DNA from: Arachidicoccus sp. BS20
GTDB lineage: Bacteria > Bacteroidota > Bacteroidia > Chitinophagales > Chitinophagaceae
Direction: 5' to 3'
Length of the DNA stretch: 64,000 nt
Assembly (NCBI RefSeq): GCF_001659705.1
Contig: NZ_CP015971.1
Span: forward strand, 1,860,001-1,924,000
The position numbers and the translations under genes were made by a program. Shown here piece after piece: positions 1-9,741 of the stretch. Positions within the stretch are counted from its first letter, which is position 1, and each line of letters starts with the position of its first letter. The notes under the pieces were generated by a model. It had not been told where the DNA came from and did not search any database. It saw only the letters and a program-made list of their open reading frames with translations.

Positions 1-2
1 CT

Positions 3-2795
3 TTCCGAGGCGGCAGAATAGAACTTTCTTACTCGGCTGATTATCAATTAACAAGTATCAGAGTTTACGCAGGAAACAGGCTTGTTAAAGTTGTGAAACT
101 GGTTCAGCATAGATATATAGGCAATGATGATGGCGGCAAGCCGATACCTATGGCTGGAGGACTCTATGACGAATATTGCAAGCGTTTTTTACTGGATTCC
201 GTAATCATAACAGGCAGCGACAGCACCCAGCCGGGACTTCGCTACGGACTATCTTATAATGGCGTTTTCGGTATATATGACAATTACCAAAACGATTATT
301 GGGGTTACTGGAAATCGGGTAGTTCTTCGGTTCCCCATTTGGTTTATCACTTGGATTATTACAATACTTATTCAGGCGATTATTCCGATACTGTAAGCAC
401 GCATATCGGCACATTCAATTCCGGTCCAACATGGATGGAGGTGGGTAGCAATATGGAAACCACACAACCACCCTATACAATACCCGGAATCTTAACACAG
501 TTAACCTATCCGACCGGGGGAAAAGCGATTTTTACTTTTGAAGAAAATGAATATGAATCCCCTGCACAGGCAGGCAGGATTGTATATGGCGGCGGGCACC
601 GTATCAAAAGCATCCGTTATGTTACGGCACAGGGGCAGGATTCACTGGTTAAGCGATATACCTACGGCACCACTACGGAGAATGGCTGGGGATTAACTAA
701 ATACCACAATTATGGCAGCAATTTTATGTTCCAGCAATGGGTAAACACTACTAACTCATCAGACATATATAATGTTTTTATCAAGAATACCTATATCAAC
801 TCAAGGCCATTTTTGGATAATTCATTTTCTTTCGGGGCTGCCGTCCTTTATCCGATGGTAACTGAATATGATATCTCGGCAAGAGACAATATTCCTTTAG
901 GTAAAACGGTTTACAGTTACCGCATTAATTCAACAGACGTTACCTGGGTAAATATGACCCCTATTGCCGCGGATGCGAGAAATGACTGGAATTCAATAAT
1001 TCCTCTATCCGTAAAGCAATATGGTTATGCAAACGGCACTTATTATCCTGTTCAGAGTAAAACATATACCTATACTGTTTACCCTAAAGCACCCATACCT
1101 GCCGCACAAACTTACTTACGTTATTACAGCATGTATCCACTAAATGGCGGGACTGAAGTTACTAATACGAACGAACATGGCATCAGCAAATATGCGCACA
1201 TGGATTATTCTATTGTAACGGGTGCCAATAAACTTACTTTGGAAAAAGATACGCTGTACAACCAGCCTTCCAACTCCGGCTATGTAGCCACACAAACAGC
1301 TTATACTTATGATCCTGCTTACCTATATAAAACAGCAGCAACTACGACAGATAGCAGAGGATTTTCAAAAATAACACACTATTGGTATGCGTATCAATCC
1401 GCTGCCGTACCGGGCTATTCTACTTCGCAACAGAGCTTCCTGACGACCCTTACCGCCTTGAGACGTATTGCTCCCGTTGTTGAAACTACGGACAGCATAA
1501 ACGGAAGCCTGGCACAGACAGTACGTCAGGAATTTTTACAGGGAAGCAATTTATTGCCCGGTAATTTATATACGGCGACCAGAGACAATCCTGCCGTTCC
1601 CGTGAAACAGATTCTTTCTTACGACACCTATTTTAATATACGGGAGCAGCAAGGCATCGACAGTGTAAGGGAAACCTATTTGTGGGGGTATAACAGCCTG
1701 TACCCGGTAGCCAGGATTATCGGAAGTAATTATACGGCAGCTTCAGCGCTTGTGAACCAATCTGTTTTGGATAATCCTTCCACTACCGACGCCGCTATGC
1801 GCACCGAACTCAATAAGCTGCGTACCGGATTGACCGGCGCACAGGTCTGGACGTACACCTACCAGCCCGGAATAGGGATAACAAGTACAACAAACCCGCA
1901 AGGCAATAATACTTTTTATCAATACGATAATCTCGGGCGCCTTATAACAATTCTGGATAATGACATGCATGTATTAAAGAAAATCAATTATAATGTTTTA
2001 CACGACTTATATTACAATGACCAACAATCCCAAACATTTACCAGAAATAATTGTCCTTCTTATGATGTTGCGGGCAGTATTGACTATACGATTCCTGAAA
2101 GCAGCTATTCTTCCGGCATAAGTAAAGCCGCAGCCAATAACCTTGCATTGCAGGATATACAACAAAACGGACAGAATTATGCCAATACCCATTGTAATTG
2201 CAGCATAAATTCAAAGTACTTGGTGGCGTTTAATGGCAATGATTATTTAAACGATTCTGGTTGGCATATTCAGTTAACCAATTTGCTTATAGGCACAACC
2301 TATGATTTTGCCATTCCGAAATCTCATCGCGGGTTTCTGAATAATATAATTGATACAGGATTATACAATGTGAGAGTATATAAAACGGGCAATACCCGCC
2401 GGATTTTCTTTGAATTAGGAACCGGAACCGGTCATTCAACAGATATTACTGACACGGCTGTTAACCTCTCTAACGTAACATTTATCAATTACCCCAATGA
2501 CCCGCTTCGCATTGACCTTATTGAATATATAAGCGATGAAAGCAGCAGCAGCAGTAGTACTTCTGCTGAAGCAAAAAGTCAAGCTCCTGTTGACCTTATT
2601 GAATCACAGAAGATCGAAAGGGCTTATACTAATCAGTCACAAGCATCTACATACTCTTATCCTTTGATATCTATGACCGACCATACAGGTAATACAAAGT
2701 ATTACGAGTACGATGGATTCGGCAGGTTAAAAGATACGAAGGATAAAGACAGCAATGTGATTAAGAGATACGATTATCATTACCGGGAGCAATAA
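3..2795 (+). CDS. Rhs-like YD-repeat protein with DUF5977-type segment, 5' end outside window
   Basis: The frame is open to the left edge of the window. The first possible internal start is GTG at 93, but coding-like sequence continues upstream, so the gene is partial. The product is a large extracellular-type protein with Rhs/YD-like repeats (for example YQYDNLGRLITILD and, at the C-terminus, YYEYDGFGRLKDTKDKD). Around residues 650-720 a segment beginning SQTFTRNNCPSYDVAGSIDY resembles DUF5977. It lacks the Rhs core motif (PxxGRFWQxDP) and a toxin tip, so it is probably a partner of the Rhs toxin rather than a toxin. It ends 10 bp before the next gene in the same direction, which suggests an operon. 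Confidence 0.8.
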   Translation, partial: FRGGRIELSYSADYQLTSIRVYAGNRLVKVVKLVQHRYIGNDDGGKPIPMAGGLYDEYCKRFLLDSVIITGSDSTQPGLRYGLSYNGVFGIYDNYQNDYWGYWKSGSSSVPHLVYHLDYYNTYSGDYSDTVSTHIGTFNSGPTWMEVGSNMETTQPPYTIPGILTQLTYPTGGKAIFTFEENEYESPAQAGRIVYGGGHRIKSIRYVTAQGQDSLVKRYTYGTTTENGWGLTKYHNYGSNFMFQQWVNTTNSSDIYNVFIKNTYINSRPFLDNSFSFGAAVLYPMVTEYDISARDNIPLGKTVYSYRINSTDVTWVNMTPIAADARNDWNSIIPLSVKQYGYANGTYYPVQSKTYTYTVYPKAPIPAAQTYLRYYSMYPLNGGTEVTNTNEHGISKYAHMDYSIVTGANKLTLEKDTLYNQPSNSGYVATQTAYTYDPAYLYKTAATTTDSRGFSKITHYWYAYQSAAVPGYSTSQQSFLTTLTALRRIAPVVETTDSINGSLAQTVRQEFLQGSNLLPGNLYTATRDNPAVPVKQILSYDTYFNIREQQGIDSVRETYLWGYNSLYPVARIIGSNYTAASALVNQSVLDNPSTTDAAMRTELNKLRTGLTGAQVWTYTYQPGIGITSTTNPQGNNTFYQYDNLGRLITILDNDMHVLKKINYNVLHDLYYNDQQSQTFTRNNCPSYDVAGSIDYTIPESSYSSGISKAAANNLALQDIQQNGQNYANTHCNCSINSKYLVAFNGNDYLNDSGWHIQLTNLLIGTTYDFAIPKSHRGFLNNIIDTGLYNVRVYKTGNTRRIFFELGTGTGHSTDITDTAVNLSNVTFINYPNDPLRIDLIEYISDESSSSSSTSAEAKSQAPVDLIESQKIERAYTNQSQASTYSYPLISMTDHTGNTKYYEYDGFGRLKDTKDKDSNVIKRYDYHYREQ

Positions 2796-2805
2796 CACGA
2801 TTAAT

Positions 2806-5800
2806 ATGATAAGCAGGAAAAATACATGTTTTTTATCGGCAATAGAATCAGAAACCAAAATACCAGTACCCTTCAATATACTATCTATGTTTCGATTGAT
2901 ACCGAATAAGGCTACAAGGAGCAAAAACACCGGGCACGTTCAGCCTGCAACCTGCTTTTCCCTTTTATTAGGCTTCCTGTTTTGGGCTTTCGGCTTTCAG
3001 GCTGTCAAAGCGCAAAACATCACTTTAAACAGTTATAGTGGGCAATCTGTCATCACTACATATAATAATGGTACTATCACGCTGACCGGTGGTTTTAATA
3101 CGAATGGGCACAGTGTACATATTTTTATCTCCTCCGGCACTCCTCCTGTTGATAGCGGCGGTCAGAACCCTCCCGTTACGACCGCACCTGTTTCCTTATC
3201 CTCTACCCAGAACTATATTGCATCCTGGACAGCGACTGCACCTGTTAGCGACCCCAATACGCTCATTACCAAACAGCTTTCCGATGTTAAGCTCACGGTA
3301 CAGTATTTCGACGGTTTAGGCAGGCCCTTACAGACGGTCGCCAAGCAAGGCTCTTTGGTAACGGCAACAGGCACAACAGGCGATTTGGTAACACCCGTAG
3401 CATATGACGGCTTCGGCAGGGAAGTCAACAAATACCTGCCTTATGTAGCAAACAGCAACGACGGCAGTTATAAACCTAATGCACTAAGTGAACAACCTGC
3501 ATGGTACGGCAGCAGCAGCGCCCCCATTACCGGACAGGGAGAAACAGGCAAGAATGCCACAGACAGCATCCTTTATGAAGCCTCGCCGCTGAACAGGGTA
3601 TTGAAAACAATGGCTCCCGGCAACAGCTGGAAAGGCGCCGGCAGGGGTGTGCAGCAGGGCTACTGGAGCAATACGACCGCCGACTCCGTCCGTATCTGGA
3701 ACTGCACCTATCCTGCACAAGGCAGCTGGGGCAGTTACACAACGCCCGGTATCTATGCGGCAGGTACTTTGTACAAGAATATTACTACCGATGAAAACAA
3801 CAAGCAGGTCATCGAGTTTAAAGACAAAGACGGGCAGGTAGTACTCAAGAAAGTACAGCTTTCAACAGCCGTTACAGATGATGGCAGCGGCAGCAACCAT
3901 ACCGGCTGGATGTGTACGTACTATATCTACGACGACCTGGGCAACCTGCGCTGCGTGGTACAGCCGCACGGCGTGCAGTGGCTGGCTGCCAACAACTGGA
4001 ACCTTACCAATACCACCATTTTATCCCAACAATGCTTCCGTTATGAATACGATGGCAGAAACCGCATGATACTGAAGCAGGTGCCGGGAGCAGGTGCGGT
4101 GTATATGGTCTATGACAACAGGGACAGGCTGGTCATGACACAGGATGCCGACCTGCGGACACAGCACAAGTGGATCGTAACGAGGTATGACAACCTGAAC
4201 CGTGCCGATACCACCTGGCTCGACAGCACGACCACGGCGTTTACAACCCTGCTGACCGGGGCTGCTGCTGCAACAACCCCTTATCCCGCTACATTACCCA
4301 CTTCGTCCAACCTGCTGACGGCAACGCATTACGACGACTATAACGGCATACCTTCCGGATTGAGCGGTACCTATAAAACAACCTGGAACAGTTATTTTAC
4401 GGCTACCAGCACCACAACAGCCCCTTACCCTGTGATGCCGCAACAAAACAGCGCCATTACCACCAAAGGCATGGTTACATGGACGGAGCAGAAGATACAG
4501 GACAGCACACCTGCGGCATTTGTGGCAACGGTCAATATCTATGACGATAAAGGAAGGGTTATCCAGACACAAAGCAGGAACATTACCGGCGGTGTTGATG
4601 TAACCACCACGCAGTACAGCTGGGCGGGGCAGCCGCTTATTGTGGTCAACTGGCAGCAGAAGAAAGGGACAAGAGCGGATACCACGCTGGTGGTTACCAA
4701 AATGACCTATGACGACCTGAACCGTCTCGTCAAGACTGAAATGCGGCAAAGCAATACCAAAGTGAACAATAATGCCATGACGGCTTATGCCACCATATCG
4801 CAGATAGAGTACGATGCTTTGGGACAGGTAAAGAATAAAAAGCTGGGCAACAGGCGGACAAATGCCACCACCTACAACACCACACCGTTAGAAACACAGG
4901 CTTTTGATTACAACATCCGCGGGTGGCTGCTGGGTGTGAACCGTGCTTACGCCAAAGCCATTGCTTCGACAGATACCACCAATACTACAGGACAGTCCAC
5001 ACAAACGGAGAGCGGGGAAATGTTTACCGAAGAAACACAAACGGCACAAACGGTTACTTACCCCAATACCAATTACTTCGGCTTTGAGTTGGGTTATGAT
5101 AAAAATCCCTATTTCGGGGGAACCTGGGGAGGCTTGCAGTACACGGGCAATATCGCCGGGATGATATGGAAAGGCGCTAATGACCGCAAGGCAAGGAAGT
5201 ATAATTACAGCTACGATGCCGCCAACCGTTTAACTGCCGCCAATTTCGGGCAGTATGTCGGGCACGCATTCAGCACTTCCCCTGTCAACTATACGGTCAA
5301 TAACCTTACCTACGACTACAACGGCAACATTACAAAGATGTACCAGTACGGGCTGAAGTCCGATGGCTCTTCTCCCCTTATTGACCAGCTGACTTATACT
5401 TACAACAGTTACAGCAACAAACTGGCAAAAGTTGCGGATGCTGCTGCCGGCACGGCAACGGAAAATCTGGGCGACTTCCAGGACGGGACAAACACGGGCA
5501 ATGACTATGCGTATGATGCCAACGGAAATTTAATTAGCGATGCCAATAAAAATATTTCTTCGATTAGTTATAACTACTTAAATTTACCTTCGGTTATCAG
5601 GGTAAGTGGCAAAGGAAGTATTTATTACACGTATGATGCAAGTGGTAACAAGCTCCGTAAAATCACAATAGACAGTACGGTACTTCCGGCGAGGAAAACA
5701 ACAACATTATACCTTAACAGCAGCGTTTACCAAAATGATACACTACAGTTCTTTGGCACAAGTGAAGGCAGGGCGAGGGTCTCCCCTCCAGGGGCGGGGG

Positions 5801-6900
5801 TTTGGGTGTATGATTATATGCTGAAAGACCATTTAGGTAATACACGTATGGTTATCACGGATGATTACAATGTAAGTTCTCCAATTCTCGAAGCTACGAG
5901 TTATTACCCGTTCGGTCTCCAACAAAAGGCAATAGGGTTAACACAGGAAACTAATCCACTGCATAATAAGTACTTGTTTAATCAAGGGACAGAATTACAG
6001 GAAGATTTTGGCATTAATTTGTATTCGACTAAATTTAGAATACTTGACCCGCAACTCGGAAAGTTTTGGCAAATTGACGCATTAGCGGAATCTTCTCAAG
6101 ATTGGTCAGCATATACCTATGCCAACAATAATCCTATTTTTGCCAATGACCCATTTGGTTTAGATACAATTAGAACTACTCATCCTGAAAATACGCCTGG
6201 ATTTGGAACAAAGAGTCCCGCTAATAACCTGCCAGATTTAGTTGTATCTGGTTCTGAAAACACTTCTTCACGTGGTGGATATATTGGGTTAAATGGTAGT
6301 GACAACACAAGAGTCAACCATGTCGCCCCACTTCCTATGCGACCATATATGCCGTCTATTGCTACTATCAGCCAGTATCATACATGGAATGACTTATCGC
6401 CAGTTCATCCATGGATACATACCTTTAATATTAAGTATAATCCTCTTTCGTGGTTATTAGAATTTGTTACTGGAAAAAGTACAGCGAGCTATTATACTGC
6501 GCCGACATTAAGAAGTTATGCTCTTTTGAAACTTACGATGCTGGCTGCGACTAAAGGCGTTGGAATCGCAGCAGAGGGAGGTGAAATGATTACTGTGGGG
6601 CGTTGGATGTCGGTAACGGAATACGAAACGATGGCTACCACAGGACAAATGGTAGAAGGTGCAGGGGGGCAGACTTTTGTTTCAATCGGAGGAGCAGATG
6701 CATTCCAAGCAGCATCAAAAGGGTCAGTTTATGCAGAGTTTCAAGTTCCTGCAAACAGTCTTTTACAGGGGGGGCAAGCAAATTGGTTCAAGGCAATTGG
6801 CCCAAATGCTGGGCAAGCGATGCAAGCAGCTTTGCAGAAACAAGGGGGACAGCTCCTCCCGCAAATTCAAAACCTTTCACCAATCCTAGAAATCAAATAA
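2806..6900 (+). CDS. Secreted Rhs polymorphic toxin with ADP-ribosyltransferase-like C-terminal tip
   Basis: This is the only full-length Rhs toxin in the window (1364 aa). A hydrophobic signal-like segment ends near VKAQNIT (about residue 70). If translation starts at ATG 2887 instead of 2806, the signal peptide has a more usual length, so 2887 may be the true start. DUF6443-like sequence follows at about residues 135-290, then YD repeats and the Rhs core (YYPFG at about 1033-1037, PQLGKFWQIDALAE, NDPFGLDT). The roughly 240-aa tip carries GRWMS (about 1265), FVSIGG and YAEFQVP. This order of Arg, Ser and Glu motifs is what I would expect of an R-S-E ADP-ribosyltransferase of the TreTu/HYD1 kind; that assignment is inference. 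Everything from codon 1036 onward belongs to the repeated mobile unit. A small immunity-type gene starts 2 bp after the stop. Confidence 0.85.
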   Translation: MISRKNTCFLSAIESETKIPVPFNILSMFRLIPNKATRSKNTGHVQPATCFSLLLGFLFWAFGFQAVKAQNITLNSYSGQSVITTYNNGTITLTGGFNTNGHSVHIFISSGTPPVDSGGQNPPVTTAPVSLSSTQNYIASWTATAPVSDPNTLITKQLSDVKLTVQYFDGLGRPLQTVAKQGSLVTATGTTGDLVTPVAYDGFGREVNKYLPYVANSNDGSYKPNALSEQPAWYGSSSAPITGQGETGKNATDSILYEASPLNRVLKTMAPGNSWKGAGRGVQQGYWSNTTADSVRIWNCTYPAQGSWGSYTTPGIYAAGTLYKNITTDENNKQVIEFKDKDGQVVLKKVQLSTAVTDDGSGSNHTGWMCTYYIYDDLGNLRCVVQPHGVQWLAANNWNLTNTTILSQQCFRYEYDGRNRMILKQVPGAGAVYMVYDNRDRLVMTQDADLRTQHKWIVTRYDNLNRADTTWLDSTTTAFTTLLTGAAAATTPYPATLPTSSNLLTATHYDDYNGIPSGLSGTYKTTWNSYFTATSTTTAPYPVMPQQNSAITTKGMVTWTEQKIQDSTPAAFVATVNIYDDKGRVIQTQSRNITGGVDVTTTQYSWAGQPLIVVNWQQKKGTRADTTLVVTKMTYDDLNRLVKTEMRQSNTKVNNNAMTAYATISQIEYDALGQVKNKKLGNRRTNATTYNTTPLETQAFDYNIRGWLLGVNRAYAKAIASTDTTNTTGQSTQTESGEMFTEETQTAQTVTYPNTNYFGFELGYDKNPYFGGTWGGLQYTGNIAGMIWKGANDRKARKYNYSYDAANRLTAANFGQYVGHAFSTSPVNYTVNNLTYDYNGNITKMYQYGLKSDGSSPLIDQLTYTYNSYSNKLAKVADAAAGTATENLGDFQDGTNTGNDYAYDANGNLISDANKNISSISYNYLNLPSVIRVSGKGSIYYTYDASGNKLRKITIDSTVLPARKTTTLYLNSSVYQNDTLQFFGTSEGRARVSPPGAGVWVYDYMLKDHLGNTRMVITDDYNVSSPILEATSYYPFGLQQKAIGLTQETNPLHNKYLFNQGTELQEDFGINLYSTKFRILDPQLGKFWQIDALAESSQDWSAYTYANNNPIFANDPFGLDTIRTTHPENTPGFGTKSPANNLPDLVVSGSENTSSRGGYIGLNGSDNTRVNHVAPLPMRPYMPSIATISQYHTWNDLSPVHPWIHTFNIKYNPLSWLLEFVTGKSTASYYTAPTLRSYALLKLTMLAATKGVGIAAEGGEMITVGRWMSVTEYETMATTGQMVEGAGGQTFVSIGGADAFQAASKGSVYAEFQVPANSLLQGGQANWFKAIGPNAGQAMQAALQKQGGQLLPQIQNLSPILEIK
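5779..5801. repeat. GC-rich REP-like palindrome inside rhs
   Basis: A short C-run/G-run hairpin (CTCCCCTCCAGGGGCGGGG) is inserted in frame between GRAR and WVYDYM of the Rhs core. Most other cassettes have a few ordinary codons here. A related hairpin occupies the same place at 37838-37868. Confidence 0.5.
5911..5915 (+). other. Left attachment core (attL-like), TTCGG
   Basis: TTCGG encodes Phe-Gly of the Rhs motif YYPFG. To the left lies rhs body (ATTACCCG); to the right lies element sequence (TCTCCAACA). It is the only identity shared by all three unit borders before the first mismatch. Confidence 0.6.
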
Positions 6901-6902
6901 TT

Positions 6903-7199
6903 ATGGAAGATGTAAAAGATATTGAATGGTTTAAAAATAATATAGCTCCTAAATTAAAAGGCTATGAATTTAATTACAGATTTTTTAAAGAGGGCGATTT
7001 CGGTTCGTTAAACCAAGTCGAGTTTAATTCAAAAAAAATAGGTGGTAATATTGACTTTTGGAGTAGAGAATGGTTAGGTGTTTTTGTGTGGAACTATGAA
7101 ACAGAAGAACAGCTACTAAATGTTCTTTTAGAACCACACCAAAGACAAGAGAAAGAAGAAACATTCAAACTGTTGGAAGAGCTAATTATAGAGCAATAA
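6903..7199 (+). CDS. Putative immunity protein for the ART-like Rhs tip, copy A
   Basis: This 98-aa acidic, Trp-rich protein (starts MEDVKDIEWFKNNIAPKLKG) begins at ATG 6903, two bases after the Rhs stop codon. A longer frame from 6603 exists, but its first 100 codons only overlap rhs in another frame, so 6903 is preferred. I do not recognise a family. Position directly behind a toxin tip, small size and acidity are typical of cognate immunity proteins; that role is inferred from context. Confidence 0.7.
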   Translation: MEDVKDIEWFKNNIAPKLKGYEFNYRFFKEGDFGSLNQVEFNSKKIGGNIDFWSREWLGVFVWNYETEEQLLNVLLEPHQRQEKEETFKLLEELIIEQ

Positions 7200-7230
7200 C
7201 AACAAAGTATCGTATTTAGTATTAAGAATT

Positions 7231-7743
7231 TTATTGTTTTAGAAGTTTGGAATAAATTTCATAATTTTCATCATCATGGCAAACAAAGATTATTTTTTTT
7301 ATCTTGTCAGTTCTTTCTAAGAAATTAAACACAGTTTCAATAGCAATTTTAGCCGCTTTTTCTTTCGGAAACTTATAAATTCCAGTACTAATGTTTGGAA
7401 ATGAAATAGAGTGGATTTGATTATTTAATGCAAGTTTAAGGGTATTGAGATATGCTGATGATAGTAAACTCACTTCGTTGTTTTTGCCGTTATTCCACAC
7501 TGGACCAACTGTATGGATAACGAATTTTGCAGGGAGTTTTCCTGCTGTTGTTATTACAGCGTTGCCAACTTTACAACCTCCTTGTTTGGCTCTTATTTTT
7601 TGGCACTCTTCAAGTATAGTTTTTCCACCTGCTTTATGTATCGCACCATCAACGCCACTTCCACCAAGTAGTGATGTGTTTGCTGAATTGACAATAGCAT
7701 CAACTTCTATTCTAGTAATATTGCCTTTTATTAGTTCAACCAT
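7231..7743 (-). CDS. Macrodomain ADP-ribosyl-hydrolase-like protein, copy A
   Basis: This 170-aa single macrodomain of the MacroD/YmdB type starts at [20 protein letters not shown]; an ATG four codons upstream (7755) is possible. Visible ligand-binding features are [18 protein letters not shown], the [12 protein letters not shown] strand and the [13 protein letters not shown] loop. Family members hydrolyse ADP-ribose from acidic residues or O-acetyl-ADP-ribose. The gene converges on an ADP-ribosyltransferase-like tip and its immunity gene and is transcribed from its own side. I infer that it could reverse the toxin's modification as a second immunity layer; that role is not shown by the sequence. 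Confidence 0.85.
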   Translation of the reverse strand: MVELIKGNITRIEVDAIVNSANTSLLGGSGVDGAIHKAGGKTILEECQKIRAKQGGCKVGNAVITTAGKLPAKFVIHTVGPVWNNGKNNEVSLLSSAYLNTLKLALNNQIHSISFPNISTGIYKFPKEKAAKIAIETVFNFLERTDKIKKIIFVCHDDENYEIYSKLLKQ

Positions 7744-7918
7744 TATACACAACAATGTTTGTTATTTACAATAAGCAGTTTAGAGATAAACATAAAAACT
7801 AAGAAACTGTCTCAAAATCTTTTTGAAAACTCTGAGAATCGCGTATTTGATTTTTATGTTCCATTACCTTATTGAATAAAAATGGTTGTCTCGGACTTTT
7901 GAAACTGCCACTTCTTTA

Positions 7919-8290
7919 TTATTTTTTCTCTTGTAAAAGTTTTTCGATGATAGCATCTTTTTCTTTGAACATGCGTTCGTAGAGTTCCACGACTTTATCA
8001 ATCGGATTAAATGTCGGATAGTAATTGATAGAAGCATTATCATTGAATGTGCTGGAAACAATGTTGATAGCCGTTTCTTCATCAAAATTTTTAATAGCTT
8101 CCACAGGCACTTTTAAGATAGCGGCGACTTGCTGCAACACATCGGGTTCAATTACTTCCTTCTGCTCCAGTGTAGATACTTTCTTTTGGTTCCAGTCCTC
8201 GCCAAGCCCGTAGGCAAGCCCTTCCTGCTTAATGCCCAGCATCTCGCGAAAACGTTTAATGTTCCTTCCCTGATGTATTGTTTTTTCCAT
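7919..8290 (-). CDS. Cro/CI-type HTH regulator, copy A
   Basis: The product (123 aa from MEKTIHQGRNIKRFREMLG) has an N-terminal helix-turn-helix of the XRE type (GIKQEGLAYGLGEDWNQKKV) followed by a linker and a C-terminal helix ending EKDAIIEKLLQEKK. The open frame extends 17 codons upstream, but those residues look non-coding, so ATG at 8290 is chosen. It faces away from the HEPN-like gene and probably regulates the divergent promoter region 8291-8433. Confidence 0.75.
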   Translation of the reverse strand: MEKTIHQGRNIKRFREMLGIKQEGLAYGLGEDWNQKKVSTLEQKEVIEPDVLQQVAAILKVPVEAIKNFDEETAINIVSSTFNDNASINYYPTFNPIDKVVELYERMFKEKDAIIEKLLQEKK

Positions 8291-8433
8291 ATTAAGTGTG
8301 TTGCCGTTCGTACAAAAATAACAAAAACGGCTGTAAAGCATCCGCTAAAATACTTTGGCAATCCTGTAAAGTACCTGCTCTAAGAATAGGATACCGTTTT
8401 TACGCGCTCGAACTTGTGTAGAAAACAAATATC

Positions 8434-9267
8434 ATGGATGCCGTTATCTCCCCGCTTATAAAAGAAATTGTTGAAAACTATACGCCGGTATGGGTTATCT
8501 GCTTTGCTAAAGTAACCACGCAATACAGCGCTTCCGGCTGTTTTATAGACAATACAAACAACTTTGTCTATCACTACTTCCTTTTGGTAGTAACACAAAA
8601 AGATACACGGATAGAACATGGGATTCAGGAATTTGCCAACCGGCATTTTACGACAGGATATGTAACCATTCTTGCCCATGGCAAAGGGACAATACGGGAA
8701 GCCCTGCAAAAGCAAAGCCGTTTCTTTTATAGCGTTTACACCAACGGTATTCTTTGTTATACGCAAGACGGGGCAGCACCGGTACAGGAAATCAATCCCG
8801 GGATAACCATCAGTAACGAAACCGCTTATAGGGCAAGGGAACAGTATTTATACCATTACGAATTATCTAAAAGTTTTAATGAAGCATCGGCGTTCAGTCT
8901 CGAAAAGGGAAAATATACCACCGCGGTATTCCTCATGCACCAGACTGTTGAACAAGCCTGTATTGCGTTGCTCGGCGTGCATATAGGTTACCGTGCAGAC
9001 ATCCACAATCTGGGTAGGCTTATCAATCTTTGCCGGTGTTTTTCCGAAGAGCCGATAACCTTGTTTACCCAAACGCCGGAAGAAGAAAGGTTGTTTTCCC
9101 TCTTGATGAAAAGTTATTCCGAGACAAGGTACAAGCGCGGTTTTGAAGTAGGGCAAAAAGACGCATATACGGTGGGAGAACGTGTAAGCACTTTTGTTGA
9201 AATGGCAAGGAAACTTTGCCTTAAAGGCTTGGAAATATTGGACAGGCAAATACAATCCTCTTTATAA
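8434..9267 (+). CDS. HEPN-domain protein with degenerate nucleotidyltransferase-like N-terminus, copy A
   Basis: This 277-aa protein has a C-terminal half (about residues 130-277) resembling HEPN proteins: a helical FLMHQTVEQACIALL segment, YRADIHNLGRL, and SYSETRYKRGF. A possible RNase-type Arg/His pair is seen in YRADIH or REQYLYH, but neither is a clear match to the canonical Rx4-6H. The N-terminal half (PVWVICFAKVTTQYSA) has the outline of a minimal nucleotidyltransferase without a clear GSxxxGxxxxxSDxD motif. It is followed at 18 bp by a small hypothetical gene. Similar proteins travel on Bacteroidota mobile elements; a role in toxin-antitoxin or defence is inference. Confidence 0.65.
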   Translation: MDAVISPLIKEIVENYTPVWVICFAKVTTQYSASGCFIDNTNNFVYHYFLLVVTQKDTRIEHGIQEFANRHFTTGYVTILAHGKGTIREALQKQSRFFYSVYTNGILCYTQDGAAPVQEINPGITISNETAYRAREQYLYHYELSKSFNEASAFSLEKGKYTTAVFLMHQTVEQACIALLGVHIGYRADIHNLGRLINLCRCFSEEPITLFTQTPEEERLFSLLMKSYSETRYKRGFEVGQKDAYTVGERVSTFVEMARKLCLKGLEILDRQIQSSL

Positions 9268-9285
9268 ACCGTAAAATATTTTATC

Positions 9286-9735
9286 ATGAGACCAATGCTT
9301 CCATCTGCCAAATTAAAAAGGATAAGAAAAAAACGCCCGCCGCAACTCAAATGGCAAACAGGCGCTTACAGCAGATACGTTGAATGGGAGGACATATTGC
9401 CGTATTCTTTTTTATTGATAGCAAAACTTGTAAACGTACCGCCTGATGACCTTGTAACCGATTTTATGGACAACCTGTCTTGCGGAAGCTGGAAGCGTGA
9501 AGGGCGGGACAAAGCCAAAGAAAAATTAGTGGATTATTTTATAGCGCATGGGTACGGGCAGGATTATTACACCGAAGATGATATACGGACGATGTTTAAA
9601 GAGCTGGATGCCATCGGCGTCTCGTGGCCTGATGAAGGCAACTCGAAAATGATAGACCTGTATGCCAAATGGCGGAATAAACATTACAATTACTGGTTTA
9701 AAAAATGGTGGCGGAAAATCCGGCGAAAAAAATAG
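9286..9735 (+). CDS. Basic hypothetical protein, copy A
   Basis: This 149-aa protein has strongly basic ends (KRIRKKRPP near the start, WFKKWWRKIRRKK at the end) and an acidic middle. It follows the HEPN-like gene by 18 bp, implying co-transcription, and is itself followed by a strong hairpin. I do not recognise a family. The basic aromatic tail suggests nucleic-acid or membrane binding. Confidence 0.6.
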   Translation: MRPMLPSAKLKRIRKKRPPQLKWQTGAYSRYVEWEDILPYSFLLIAKLVNVPPDDLVTDFMDNLSCGSWKREGRDKAKEKLVDYFIAHGYGQDYYTEDDIRTMFKELDAIGVSWPDEGNSKMIDLYAKWRNKHYNYWFKKWWRKIRRKK

Positions 9736-9741
9736 TGTTAT

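Noticed and set aside
2806-6900. Type VI secretion Rhs effector
   Set aside because: There is a Sec-type signal segment instead of a PAAR domain, and no VgrG, Hcp or EagR-type genes are nearby.
6603-6902. Longer upstream start for the immunity gene
   Set aside because: The extra 100 codons only re-read the Rhs tip in another frame; ATG 6903 right after the tip stop is typical for immunity genes.
7445-7774. 109-codon plus-strand frame over the macrodomain gene (again at 18372-18701)
   Set aside because: It is the antisense shadow of a clearly conserved macrodomain; the translation is low complexity.
7790-7915. IS-end-like sequence AAACTGTCTCAAAA between the macrodomain and HTH genes
   Set aside because: No transposase, matching inverted end or target duplication could be found; probably a coincidence or very old relic.
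8380-8766. 128-codon minus-strand frame over the HEPN-like gene start (again at 19307-19693)
   Set aside because: Antisense to a better-supported gene and without recognisable motifs.
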